DNA of 64,000 nucleotides from SKLM01 sp964514285. Lineage in GTDB: Bacteria; Chloroflexota; Anaerolineae; B4-G1. A program made the translations under genes and the position numbers. The DNA lies in the NCBI GenBank assembly GCA_964514285.1, contig CAZEQC010000008.1, forward strand, positions 1 to 64,000. Direction: 5' to 3'. Shown here piece after piece: positions 9,167 through 17,632 of this stretch. Numbering within the stretch: the stretch's first letter is position 1; each line of letters opens with the position of its first letter. Below the pieces are notes generated by a model that did no database searches, was not told where the DNA came from, and saw only the letters and a list, made by a program, of their open reading frames with translations.

Positions 9167-10684
9167 ATGGCCAAATCCACCGACCAGCCCCTCCATCAGT
9201 CGCCTCAGTTCCGCGTCCTCAACGACCGTCAGATCGAGAAGGTCTACTATGCCACGCTGGCTTGCCTGGAACGGACTGGGGTCGACGTGCACAACGAACA
9301 GGCCCGCCAACTGCTGTCCAACGCTGGCGCGCGCCTGGACGGTGCCCGGGTTTTCGTGCCGCCCCACATCGTCCAGGACGCCGTTGCCGCAGCGCCGAAA
9401 TCTTTCGCGCTGTGGGGCCGCCCCGTCGGGGACGCTCGTGAGCAGGACGAGTGCTACAAGGTTGAGGTCGGCTCACCCGCTCTGGATCAGCCTACCATCG
9501 ACGCCGTCAACTTCGGGCCCGGGCCAACGTGCACCTACTTCATCGATCCCGAGAGCGGGGAGCGCCGCCGGTCGCAGCGTGGCGATCCTGGACTGGCGGC
9601 CCTGGTCTGCGATGCCCTGGACAACCTTGACTACGTTATGGGACTGGCGCTTATCGATGACGTCACGCCAGAGCTGTCCCCCATCTACGAATTCGCCGAG
9701 ATGGTGGTCAACACCGCCAAACCCATCCTCCCCTGGGCCTACGCCCCCGATAACGTGTCCGACATCTACCAGATCGCCTTGGCCATAGCCGGGGACGAGG
9801 AACACCTTTGCGCCCGCCCATTCCTGGCGCTGTTCACCACGTTCCAGTCGCCGCTGCAACACACACGCGAGGACTTGGCCAACTTGCTTTGGACCGTAGA
9901 GCGCGACCTGCCCGTCGTCTACCTGGGAGGAGGATCCGCGGGGAGCACGGCGCCTATCACCGGCGCGGGCACGTTGGTCATCACCTTGGCGGGTATGCTC
10001 AGCGGGTTGACCATCGCTCAGCTCAAGCGGCGTGGCGCCCCCCTGTGCGTCGGCAGCGCGCCCCAGCCAACGGATCTTCGCACGGCCCGCCCTGCCTACG
10101 GCGGGCCAGAGATGAGCCTCTATGCCGCGGCCATCTCCGACGTCTGCCGCTACCTCGGCCTGCCGTATATGGGCACAGCCGGTGCCTCCGAGTCGAAGGC
10201 CGTCGACCAACAAGCAGCCATCGAGAGCGCCATCCAGGTCCTGCTCTCCGGTCTCAGTGGTTCGACGCTGATCCACGACGTCGGGTTCCTCGACTGCGCC
10301 GACATTGGCTCGCTGGAGATGCTGGTGATGAACGACGAGATCATCGCCATGACGCGCCGCATCACCAGAGGCTTGGAAATCAGCGACGAGACGTTGATGC
10401 TGGACCTGATCGACAAGGTAGGACCTGGCGGGCACTTCCTGGCCGAGCAAGAGACCGCCAGACGATGCCGCCAGGAGGTCTGGGTGCCGTCGCTGATGGA
10501 CCGCACGCCCTGGGAGAGCTGGGCAGCCGCTGGCGCCGAGACGATGACCGACCGTCTCAAACGACGCGTTCAGACCATCGTCAGCACACACCAGGCGCCT
10601 CCTCTGCCCAATGGCGCGGCGGAGCGGATCAGCGAGCTGCTCCAATCGGCCGAGGCCCGCTATAGCCGACCCCGCGTCCCGTAG
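9167..10684 (+). CDS. MttB-family corrinoid methyltransferase (non-pyrrolysine)
   Basis: A 505-residue member of the trimethylamine methyltransferase family (COG5598). The frame is continuous with no in-frame TAG, so it belongs to the non-pyrrolysine branch, whose studied members demethylate quaternary amines such as glycine betaine or proline betaine and pass the methyl to a corrinoid protein. Conserved family segments include GAGTLVITLAGMLSGLTI and the GTAGASESKAVDQQAA stretch. AGGAGAG lies upstream of the ATG. No corrinoid protein or its activase is encoded nearby, so partners must be elsewhere or the enzyme has another role. A BCCT carrier at 14306 could supply a betaine. Confidence 0.88.
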   Translation: MAKSTDQPLHQSPQFRVLNDRQIEKVYYATLACLERTGVDVHNEQARQLLSNAGARLDGARVFVPPHIVQDAVAAAPKSFALWGRPVGDAREQDECYKVEVGSPALDQPTIDAVNFGPGPTCTYFIDPESGERRRSQRGDPGLAALVCDALDNLDYVMGLALIDDVTPELSPIYEFAEMVVNTAKPILPWAYAPDNVSDIYQIALAIAGDEEHLCARPFLALFTTFQSPLQHTREDLANLLWTVERDLPVVYLGGGSAGSTAPITGAGTLVITLAGMLSGLTIAQLKRRGAPLCVGSAPQPTDLRTARPAYGGPEMSLYAAAISDVCRYLGLPYMGTAGASESKAVDQQAAIESAIQVLLSGLSGSTLIHDVGFLDCADIGSLEMLVMNDEIIAMTRRITRGLEISDETLMLDLIDKVGPGGHFLAEQETARRCRQEVWVPSLMDRTPWESWAAAGAETMTDRLKRRVQTIVSTHQAPPLPNGAAERISELLQSAEARYSRPRVP

Positions 10685-10783
10685 CTCTTACCACCCGCCA
10701 CAAAGACAGAAAAAGAGCACCGCCCGGAAGCTAAGCAGGCGATGCCCTCCATCTCGCTACCTCGTCGCGCAGCCGACGTTTCG

Positions 10784-11377
10784 CTACGCCTCCTCGTCAG
10801 GTTGCTGGAGGATCTGATCCACCAACCCGTACTCGATAGCCTCCTCAGCGGTCATGAAACGATCCCGCTCAAAATCGGACGCGATCTGCTCCACAGACTG
10901 CCCCGTGTGCTTCGATAGCAGCCGATGCAGCAAATCCTCGACCCGCTTCAACTCCTTGTACTGAATCTCCACGTCCGGCGCATAGCCCTGCGCGCTGCCA
11001 CCTGCCGGATGCATGTGAACGGTCGCGTGCGGAAGAGCGTACCGATGCCCCTCGTCGCCCGACGCCAGAAGCACGGTCCCCATGCTGGCCGTCACGCCCA
11101 CCGCATAGGTGTGCACTGGAGCCTGCACGTGCCGCATCGTGTCGTAAATGGCCAGGCCGTGATAGATCACCCCACCGGGGCAGTTGATGTACAGGGAGAT
11201 CGGCCTCTCCGGATCCTCACTCTGCAGGTACAGCATCTGCGCCACGACCAGGTTCGCCACCTGGTCGTTGATCGGCGTCCCGATGAAAATGATCCGATCT
11301 CGCAACAGTCGCGAGTAGATGTCATACGCGCGCTCCCCACGCCCCGTCGATTCGACCACCATTGGAACTAACGGCAT
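10784..11377 (-). CDS. clpP: ATP-dependent Clp protease proteolytic subunit
   Basis: Serine peptidase of the ClpP family, 197 residues, normal length. The catalytic triad is Ser98 (TASMG), His123 (HMHPA) and Asp172 (ERDRF), matching the standard spacing. It forms the barrel that degrades proteins unfolded by ClpX or ClpA/C; no ClpX gene is visible here. It lies 16 bases downstream of trigger factor on the same strand, the common tig-clpP arrangement. Two small departures from the most usual sequence are TASMG in place of AASMG and MHPA in place of IHQP; neither removes a catalytic residue. Confidence 0.96.
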   Translation of the reverse strand: MPLVPMVVESTGRGERAYDIYSRLLRDRIIFIGTPINDQVANLVVAQMLYLQSEDPERPISLYINCPGGVIYHGLAIYDTMRHVQAPVHTYAVGVTASMGTVLLASGDEGHRYALPHATVHMHPAGGSAQGYAPDVEIQYKELKRVEDLLHRLLSKHTGQSVEQIASDFERDRFMTAEEAIEYGLVDQILQQPDEEA

Positions 11378-11393
11378 AAGTCACCCTCCAAAT

Positions 11394-12776
11394 CTAGGCT
11401 TCGCTTGCCTCTTCCGGTCCCTCTGCATCTCTCTCTTCCGCATCTGACGCCTCACCTGCATATGAGACATCCTCATGTGAGACATCCTCGTCGAATGCCT
11501 CTCCCTTGGCGATAGCCACCAGGCGCTCCACCGCCAAGTTGGCCAGCATACGGTTGCGTATGTCGTGGCGTCGTGCAGGAGCGCTGAGAGCCTCCCGCAC
11601 CTCGCCCGCCCGCTCGCCGTACTGCTCGCTCGATTCCACGATCTGGGCGTCCAGCGCCTCATCGCTGATCTCGAGGCCCTCCTGATGGACGATCTCACCC
11701 AACACCAGCGACCGATCCAGAGAGGCTTTCGTGTCCTCTTTCAGCTCCTCCCGCAGATCCTCCATCGTCCGCCCCTGGATCCGGAGGTAGTCCTCAAGCA
11801 TCAAATGCTCTCGGCGCTCGATCTGTTGCTCGTAGTCCTCCAGGGCGTCCTCCAGGGCCTCTTCCAGCACCATCGGCGGATACGACACCTCAGCCTGGTC
11901 AATGACGGCCTCCAGGACGCGTTCGGCATAATTGCCTTCCACTTCGGCTCGCTCTCTCTCCTCCAGCCGCTGGCGGATCGATGCCCTCAGTTCTTCGAAA
12001 GACTCGTAGTTACCCACCGTCCGGGCCAGATCATCATCCAGCTCCGGCAGAATCCGTTCGTACACGTCCTCCACGTCGATATCGAAGGTCACCTCGGCCC
12101 CGGCCAATTCGTCAGCTTGGAAGTCCTCGGGCAGCACCAGCGTGACGGTCGACACCTCCCCCTCCTCCAGGCCAATCAGCGCATCCACGAGCCCCGGAAT
12201 CGCTATCTCCTCCGGGTCGAGCAAGAGACGAGCCTCTTCCTCGTGGAAGAACTCCACCCCCTCCGACGTCCGGCCAACCAGCTCGCCCACCAGCAGATCG
12301 CCCTCGGCCGCTGGGCGATCCAGCGGAGCTAGAACCGCGTTCTGCTCCCGCACGCCCTCCAGGGCCTCGTTCACCATCTCCTCGGGCACCTCCATCGCCG
12401 AGGGTTCCAGGCGATACGACCGGTAGTCCCCCAGATCAACGTCGGGCGCCAGCGGCACCGTGAAGGTCAACGTCAGCGGATCGAATGACGTCTCCTCCAA
12501 CGTCCCTGGCGCATAGGGTGTGATGTCCTTCTCCTCCAGGGCCTCACGGTACAAATCCTCAGCCAATGTGCCGACCAACTCCTGCTGGAAGACCCGCTCT
12601 CCAAATCGCTGCACCACGACGTCGGGGGGCGCCTTCCCCTTGCGGAAGCCAGGAATGTCGACCTCCCTTGAGATCTCCCGGGCGGTTCGTCGCCGGGCGC
12701 GCTCGACCCGTTCTTCGTCGACGACAATAGTCAGAGATAACTGGCGTTCGCCAGCCGATTCGGTCGTGATCTTCAA
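11394..12776 (-). CDS. tig: Trigger factor
   Basis: Ribosome-bound chaperone and peptidyl-prolyl isomerase for nascent chains. The 460-residue chain has the N-terminal ribosome-binding domain with GFRKGKAP (residues about 42-49), a middle FKBP-like domain (about 150-240) and the long helical C-terminal domain, ending in an acidic tail. The start is a TTG at 12776 with AGGAGG about eight bases upstream. The FKBP part is divergent and lacks several of the aromatic residues of classical isomerases, as in many Chloroflexota homologues (general impression, not computed). It is the first gene of a two-gene operon with clpP. Confidence 0.95.
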   Translation of the reverse strand: MKITTESAGERQLSLTIVVDEERVERARRRTAREISREVDIPGFRKGKAPPDVVVQRFGERVFQQELVGTLAEDLYREALEEKDITPYAPGTLEETSFDPLTLTFTVPLAPDVDLGDYRSYRLEPSAMEVPEEMVNEALEGVREQNAVLAPLDRPAAEGDLLVGELVGRTSEGVEFFHEEEARLLLDPEEIAIPGLVDALIGLEEGEVSTVTLVLPEDFQADELAGAEVTFDIDVEDVYERILPELDDDLARTVGNYESFEELRASIRQRLEERERAEVEGNYAERVLEAVIDQAEVSYPPMVLEEALEDALEDYEQQIERREHLMLEDYLRIQGRTMEDLREELKEDTKASLDRSLVLGEIVHQEGLEISDEALDAQIVESSEQYGERAGEVREALSAPARRHDIRNRMLANLAVERLVAIAKGEAFDEDVSHEDVSYAGEASDAEERDAEGPEEASEA

Positions 12777-12863
12777 CGCGGTATGCCTCCTGTACTAAAC
12801 TGTCTGTCCCCACCTCGCACACAATAGGCGCGCCTCGCGCGCCTAAGTGCCGCCGCAAACAAT

Positions 12864-12944
12864 GGGGAAGGCGGGACTCGAACCCGCACGGGTTACCCCA
12901 CGTGATCCTAAGTCACGCTCGTCTGCCAATTCCGACACTTCCCC
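12864..12944 (-). tRNA. tRNA-Leu (anticodon TAG)
   Basis: An 81-base tRNA on the minus strand. The acceptor stem GGGGAAG pairs fully with CTTCCCC; the anticodon stem CGTGA/TCACG encloses loop CTTAGGA with anticodon TAG at 12910-12908; a leucine-type long variable arm (GGGGTAACCC) and T arm GCGGG-TTCGAGT-CCCGC follow. CCA is not encoded. A promoter lies just upstream at 12959-12987. Confidence 0.96.
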
Positions 12945-12958
12945 GCTTGCGAAATAGT

Positions 12959-12987
12959 ATTATAATGGCTCGTCCGTTTTCACGCAA
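12959..12987 (-). promoter_or_regulatory. Promoter of tRNA-Leu
   Basis: On the minus strand, -35 TTGCGT (12987-12982), a 17-base spacer and a perfect -10 TATAAT (12964-12959). The predicted start lies a few bases before the tRNA 5' end. It is back-to-back with the promoter at 12990-13018. Confidence 0.7.
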
Positions 12988-12989
12988 GG

Positions 12990-13018
12990 TTGACAAGACC
13001 CTCCATCATTGGTATCAT
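12990..13018 (+). promoter_or_regulatory. Sigma70-type promoter for the isomerase gene
   Basis: Perfect -35 TTGACA (12990-12995), 17-base spacer and -10 TATCAT (13013-13018) preceded by TGG. It leaves a leader of about 155 bases before the isomerase start at 13182. The same combination (TTGACAAG, then TGGTATCAT) occurs before the CarH-like gene at 16047. Confidence 0.75.
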
Positions 13019-13181
13019 CCTCCGGCTGCGCTGCAGCACAGATCCCGAAAAAGCAATAACCATACAGCTCCCCCGAGAGACGTCTATCCACAACAGCGGC
13101 GATAGCTAGCGCGCTGAGGCTGCATGTTATCTCGATGGGGGTCCAATCCTGCTCTTCATCGCCCAAGGAGGACCACGATTG

Positions 13182-14282
13182 ATGAACCTGGATCAACCTG
13201 AAACACTCAAACACCTCGATCCCGACAGTATGTTGGAACGCATCAGCGAACTGCCGAAGCAATGCCGAGAGGCCTGGGCTCAAGCCCAAGAGCTGACCTT
13301 GCCTCGCGGTTTCGGCGCCATCGATAACCTCGTTATCGTCGGTATGGGCGGTTCGGCTATCGGAGGCGCCTTGCTCCAGGATCTGGTCTCAGATCAGTGT
13401 GATGTCCCCATCACTCTCGTCCGCGGCTACACGCTGCCCTCTTTCGCAGCGGGCCCGAGCACCCTAGTGATAGCCTGCAGCTACTCCGGCAACACCGAGG
13501 AGACGCTGTCCTGCTTCAATCAGGCGCTCGACAGAGACGCTCGCGCGCTGGCTATTACCACTGGAGGCACGCTTGCAGACCTGGCTCGCGAGGCGCAGGC
13601 GCCGGTCGTCCAATTCAACTACCAATCGCAACCCAGGGCTGCCCTCGGCTACGCCTTCATCCTCCTCCTCGGAACCGTCCACCGGCTGGGCCTCATCCGC
13701 GACTACGGGGAGGATGTCGCAGAGGCAGCTACCGTTATGGAGCATCGTCAGAAGGATATCGGCATCCAGACGCCTACCGCTGATAACCCCGCCAAACAAC
13801 TCGCCCAACACATCACGGGTCAGCTCTCCATCGTCTATGGCGCTGGGTTCCTGGGCGCCACGGCCAATCGCTGGAAGACCCAGTTCAACGAGAACGCCAA
13901 GAACTGGGCCTTCTTCGAGCTCCTTCCAGAACTCAACCACAACGCCGTCGTGGGGCTCGGCATCCCGGATGTGGTGCAACAGAACAGCATCGTCGTTATG
14001 CTCCGTTCGAACCTGGATCGGAGACGTATCCAGGAGAGGTGGGACGTGACCGCCGAGTTGATGGATCGCGAGGGGGTGACAGCTAGACAGGTCTGGGGAC
14101 ACGGCGATAGCAAGCTCGCTCAGATGCTCTCGCTGATCCATCTCGGGGACTACGTAAGCTATTACGTCGCCATGCTCAACCAGGTCGACCCCACACCGGT
14201 CGACACCATCGCCTTTCTCAAGCAGCGACTGGCCGAGCTTGGCAGCGTCATCGACGAGCCAAGAACCCAAGAACAAGGATAA
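13182..14282 (+). CDS. Bifunctional phosphoglucose/phosphomannose isomerase
   Basis: A 366-residue SIS-domain sugar isomerase of the PGI/PMI type, interconverting glucose-6-P, fructose-6-P and mannose-6-P in the cytoplasm. The N-terminal SIS motif is VIVGMGGSAIGGALL (near residue 48) and SYSGNTEET (near 100) binds the phosphate; the C-terminal half has the family segment WKTQFNENAKNWAF and ends with a helical tail. AAGGAGGA stands about nine bases before the ATG at 13182; a TTG three bases earlier is an alternative. It is 23 bases upstream of the BCCT carrier and probably shares its transcript. Confidence 0.92.
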   Translation: MNLDQPETLKHLDPDSMLERISELPKQCREAWAQAQELTLPRGFGAIDNLVIVGMGGSAIGGALLQDLVSDQCDVPITLVRGYTLPSFAAGPSTLVIACSYSGNTEETLSCFNQALDRDARALAITTGGTLADLAREAQAPVVQFNYQSQPRAALGYAFILLLGTVHRLGLIRDYGEDVAEAATVMEHRQKDIGIQTPTADNPAKQLAQHITGQLSIVYGAGFLGATANRWKTQFNENAKNWAFFELLPELNHNAVVGLGIPDVVQQNSIVVMLRSNLDRRRIQERWDVTAELMDREGVTARQVWGHGDSKLAQMLSLIHLGDYVSYYVAMLNQVDPTPVDTIAFLKQRLAELGSVIDEPRTQEQG

Positions 14283-14305
14283 GGAATCACAGTAAAGGAA
14301 GACCA

Positions 14306-15814
14306 ATGCCCTCATCAAACAGGAATAGCACCAACGACAGGCCTTTCGACCCGCTCGTCTTCTGGGTCTCGGCCGTCCTGACCGTTATCTTCGTTCTATG
14401 GTCCATCGTCTTTCCCGCCCATATGCAGCGGGTGGTTAACCGCGTCTTCAACTGGACCACGCAGGGCTGGGGCTGGCTCTACCTTCTGTCAGTCTTCGCC
14501 CTGGTCATCGCCTGCTTCGTTCTTATGCTGACCAAGTTCGGCAAGATGAAGCTAGGGCTCCCGGAGGATAAGCCCGAGTTCTCGGACATCTCCTGGTTCG
14601 CCATGCTCTTCGGGTCGGCCATCGCGGCAGGCATCGTCTTCTGGGGGCCGGCGGAGCCTGCCTCCCACTACATGAGCCCACCTCCCTTCTTCGGCGGTGA
14701 GCCAAAGACGCCTGAGGCGGCCATGGACGCCATGACCACCTCTTTCTTCCACTGGGGACTGAGCGCCTGGGCCATCTACGCTTTCCTCACCATTCCGCTG
14801 GCCCACGCGTGCTTCACCAAAGGGCTGCCATTCCGTTTCTCCAGCGCCTTCTACTACGTCTTCGGCGACAGCGTCCGCGGGATCTTAGGCAAGCTACTCG
14901 ATATCTTCGCCGTCTTCGCCACGTTGGGGGGCCTGGCCACCACCACCGGCTTGGTCGCCCTCCAGCTCTCGAGCGGACTCAAGTACCAGTACGGCCTCTC
15001 CCTTCCCAGCTACGCTTCCTATCTCATCATTGGCGTGCTGACCGCCATCTTCACTCTGGCTGTCTACTCAGGCCTTCAGAAGGGGATCAAGTTCCTCGGG
15101 GACGTCAACATGTGGGTCTTCATCGCCGTCTTCCTCTTCATCTTCATCTTCGGTCCCACCTTGTTCCTTATCAACCTGACGACCAACTCCATAGGTCAGT
15201 ATCTGGCCAGCTTCTTGCCCATGAGCCTCTACACGGCACCTGGCGTCGAGGGGAACTGGCTCGGCGACTGGACGATCTTCTACTGGGCCTGGTGGATCAG
15301 CTGGTCGCCTTTCGTCGCCCTCTTCATCGCCCGCATTTCCAAGGGGCGCACCATCCGCGAGACCGTAGCCGCCACGCTGATCTTGCCCACGCTGGCCGAC
15401 TTCCTCTGGTACGGCGTCGTCGGTGGCGCCGGCATCCGCTACGACGTCACTCAGGTGTTGAACGAACACGGCCTTGAAAGCGCCGTCTTCGCCATCGCCC
15501 AAAACCTGCCGCTCACCGGCGTCCTGGCCGTGGCCCTGCTCTTCCTGATCGCCACCTTCTTCCTAACCAGCGCGAACTCAGCCGCCTTGGCTCTGTCGAT
15601 GTTCGTCTCCGGGAAGGAAGATCCGGGCAGGAACCTACGCGCCTTTTGGGGCATCGCCCTGGGTGCTGTCGCCGCTGTGCTTGCCGGGACCGGCAGCCTG
15701 CAGGTCATTCAGACGGCCTCCATCGCAACGGCCTTCCCGCTGATGTTCCTGCTCCTCACCCTCCTGTACGGGACCTTCAAAGGCCTGCAGCAGTATCGCG
15801 CCGAGCACGACTAG
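14306..15814 (+). CDS. BCCT-family betaine/carnitine/choline transporter
   Basis: A 502-residue inner-membrane carrier with about 12 predicted helices. The family signature in helix 8 is present (WAWWISWSPFVALFIARIS), with the tryptophan cage that holds trimethylammonium groups. The glycine-rich stretch GSAIAAGIVFWGPAEP in TM3 resembles the Na+-site region of BetP-like members. It lacks the long C-terminal osmosensing tail of BetP, so it is more likely a nutrient or constitutive carrier. It could feed a betaine to the MttB-like enzyme encoded at 9167; this link is inferred only from proximity. Confidence 0.93.
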   Translation: MPSSNRNSTNDRPFDPLVFWVSAVLTVIFVLWSIVFPAHMQRVVNRVFNWTTQGWGWLYLLSVFALVIACFVLMLTKFGKMKLGLPEDKPEFSDISWFAMLFGSAIAAGIVFWGPAEPASHYMSPPPFFGGEPKTPEAAMDAMTTSFFHWGLSAWAIYAFLTIPLAHACFTKGLPFRFSSAFYYVFGDSVRGILGKLLDIFAVFATLGGLATTTGLVALQLSSGLKYQYGLSLPSYASYLIIGVLTAIFTLAVYSGLQKGIKFLGDVNMWVFIAVFLFIFIFGPTLFLINLTTNSIGQYLASFLPMSLYTAPGVEGNWLGDWTIFYWAWWISWSPFVALFIARISKGRTIRETVAATLILPTLADFLWYGVVGGAGIRYDVTQVLNEHGLESAVFAIAQNLPLTGVLAVALLFLIATFFLTSANSAALALSMFVSGKEDPGRNLRAFWGIALGAVAAVLAGTGSLQVIQTASIATAFPLMFLLLTLLYGTFKGLQQYRAEHD

Positions 15815-15836
15815 CCCGAGAACACATCCCCTCGGG
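15815..15836 (+). terminator. Small hairpin just after the BCCT stop
   Basis: CCCGAG (15815-15820) pairs with CTCGGG (15831-15836) across a 10-base loop directly after the stop codon. No T-tract follows, so intrinsic termination is uncertain. Confidence 0.3.
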
Positions 15837-15843
15837 CGAAGGG

Positions 15844-15937
15844 CTTCCGAAGTCTTCAGCGGGATCCCCCAAGGCGCCCAAGACTCCAGTACGCAGGGCC
15901 GATTGCCTTGGAGAAGCAACCTCACAGACTTCGGAAG
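15844..15937. repeat. Long-loop inverted repeat upstream of the CarH-like gene
   Basis: An 11-bp perfect inverted repeat: CTTCCGAAGTC at 15844-15854 and GACTTCGGAAG at 15927-15937, with 72 bases between. Smaller pairings (AGTCTT/AAGACT) nest inside. It lies in the 298-base gap between the BCCT gene and the regulator. I could not match it to a known riboswitch. Apart from this, the hairpin at 15815 and the promoter at 16047 I see nothing else in the gap. Confidence 0.45.
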
Positions 15938-16046
15938 TCCTCTGCTGAACGAGATAGGCTCTCCACGCCCCCTGCCGCGTGCCCGGATAGAACAGACACC
16001 CCATGGCCTGGGCATCGTGCACCGTCGCTCGCTCTTTACCAATTCC

Positions 16047-16075
16047 TTGACAAGTTATGAACAACCTGGTATCAT
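16047..16075 (+). promoter_or_regulatory. Strong sigma70-type promoter of the CarH-like gene
   Basis: Perfect -35 TTGACA (16047-16052), 17-base spacer, -10 TATCAT (16070-16075) with an upstream TGG. The start codon is 38 bases downstream. If the regulator is autoregulated like known CarH proteins, its operator should overlap this segment. Confidence 0.75.
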
Positions 16076-16112
16076 ACCGACTGATTGGAAGCATAGTCAA
16101 GTGAGGAATGGT

Positions 16113-17468
16113 ATGCCAAAGAATGCTTATCGAGATCCCATCTACAACCTGAAAGCCGTCGTCGAGAAGACGGGCGTCAGTGCTGACGCCCTCCGAGCGT
16201 GGGAGCGCCGTTACGGCCTTCCCAATCCTGCCCGCACCGAGGCCGGCCACCGCGTCTACTCAAGACGCGACATCGACATGATCAAGTGGCTGGTCGCCCG
16301 ACAGGACGAGGGGCTCAGAATCGGGCGGGCCGTCAAGTTGTGGCGGAGCCTGGAGGGGGAGGGACAAGACCCCCTCCTCAGCATGCCTTTCCCCTCAGAG
16401 GCCCGACAAGAGAGCGTGGCAGCGGGTGACACCATGGCTGAGTTGCGGGAGGCCTGGATATCGGCCAGCCTCGCTTTCGATGAGAGGACGGCGGAACACG
16501 CCCTGACACGAGCTTTTGCCATGTACCCCCCTGAGGTTGTTTGCTCGCAGATCATCGCCACGGGAATCGCCGAGATCGGCGAGCAATGGTGTGAGGGTGA
16601 GGCCACACCGCAGCAAGAGCATTTTGCCTCACAGTTGGCGGTCCGCCGCCTGGAGAGGTTGATAGCGGCAACCCCGCCGCCCACCCGTCGCGGTCGAATC
16701 CTGACCGCTTCCGCATCGAGAGAGGAGCACACCATCGGTCTGCTGACGATGACGCTCCTCCTGCGGCGAGCTGGCTGGCATGTGGTCTACCTTGGGGTTG
16801 ACGTGCCGCATGAGCAGATGGAGCAGACCATCGAGGCTACACAACCAGATTTGATCGTCCTGGTAGCGCAGCAGCTTTACACTGCGGCCAGCGTCCTTGA
16901 GATGGCCCGCATGGCCCAGGATCAGGATCTGTCAGCAGCCTTTGGCGGCCGCATCTTCGATGAAGAGCCTAGGCTCCGGGAGCGCATCCCCGGCCACTAC
17001 CTGGGATCGTCCTTTGAACAGGCGGTGCGGGAGACAGAGCGGCTGATGACCACGGCCTACGCTACGCCGGATCCGGAGCCGACGCCGGAGGCCTTGGTTC
17101 ACGCTCGGGCCCACTTCCGCGATAGGCGCGTCGACATAGAGTCGGACATCTGGCAGGCCATGCACCCTCAGCCTCTGGACCACGACACCTTGAACGAACT
17201 GAACCAGATGGTGGGCCGCAGCATCGACGCCGCCCTGAGGTTCGGCGACATAGAGTTCGCGGCACATCACCTCGACTGGATCGAGGGGCTGAGCGAATGT
17301 CATCGACCCCCGACGGAGCAGATCGAACCTTACCTCCAGGCCTACCATCGAGCAGCGGAGAGGCATCTCGACGAGCGTGGGGCCGTCATCGTCGAATGGC
17401 TGGCGCAGCAGGTCGGACCCGCCTCCGAGGACGAGCAGGCTGACAAGGCCGTGGGAAGCGACGGATGA
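16113..17468 (+). CDS. CarH/LitR-like MerR regulator with cobalamin-binding light sensor
   Basis: A 451-residue transcription factor. Residues about 9-75 form a MerR-type winged helix (LRAWERRYGLPNPARTEAGH). Residues about 105-190 form the helical bundle that caps cobalamin, with the Wx9EH motif at Trp159, Glu169, His170. Residues about 195-315 are a Rossmann B12-binding domain with E204-x-H206-x-x-G209, where His206 should be the lower cobalt ligand. These are the two hallmarks of CarH photoreceptors, which bind adenosylcobalamin, tetramerise on DNA in the dark and release it in light. About 130 extra C-terminal residues, absent from typical CarH, follow. The ATG at 16113 has GTGAGGA upstream and a strong promoter. 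The likely targets are itself and the downstream genes. Confidence 0.88.
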   Translation: MPKNAYRDPIYNLKAVVEKTGVSADALRAWERRYGLPNPARTEAGHRVYSRRDIDMIKWLVARQDEGLRIGRAVKLWRSLEGEGQDPLLSMPFPSEARQESVAAGDTMAELREAWISASLAFDERTAEHALTRAFAMYPPEVVCSQIIATGIAEIGEQWCEGEATPQQEHFASQLAVRRLERLIAATPPPTRRGRILTASASREEHTIGLLTMTLLLRRAGWHVVYLGVDVPHEQMEQTIEATQPDLIVLVAQQLYTAASVLEMARMAQDQDLSAAFGGRIFDEEPRLRERIPGHYLGSSFEQAVRETERLMTTAYATPDPEPTPEALVHARAHFRDRRVDIESDIWQAMHPQPLDHDTLNELNQMVGRSIDAALRFGDIEFAAHHLDWIEGLSECHRPPTEQIEPYLQAYHRAAERHLDERGAVIVEWLAQQVGPASEDEQADKAVGSDG

Positions 17469-17632
17469 TCACCGGACAGTGGCCCATGGTCATAGACACG
17501 ACCCGGGTCGGCTGACCGCCCGTTGGCATCAGGTCCACGGGTGAGAAACTCGCGCTATGGGACATGTTCATCGTTGCGTATCGGAGATGCCGAAGAGAGC
17601 TGATGCAGCAAGCCCAGACAGGAGGTTAGTAG

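Noticed and set aside
9167..10684. Pyrrolysine-containing trimethylamine methyltransferase
   Set aside because: There is no in-frame TAG, and no tRNA-Pyl or pyl genes are visible.
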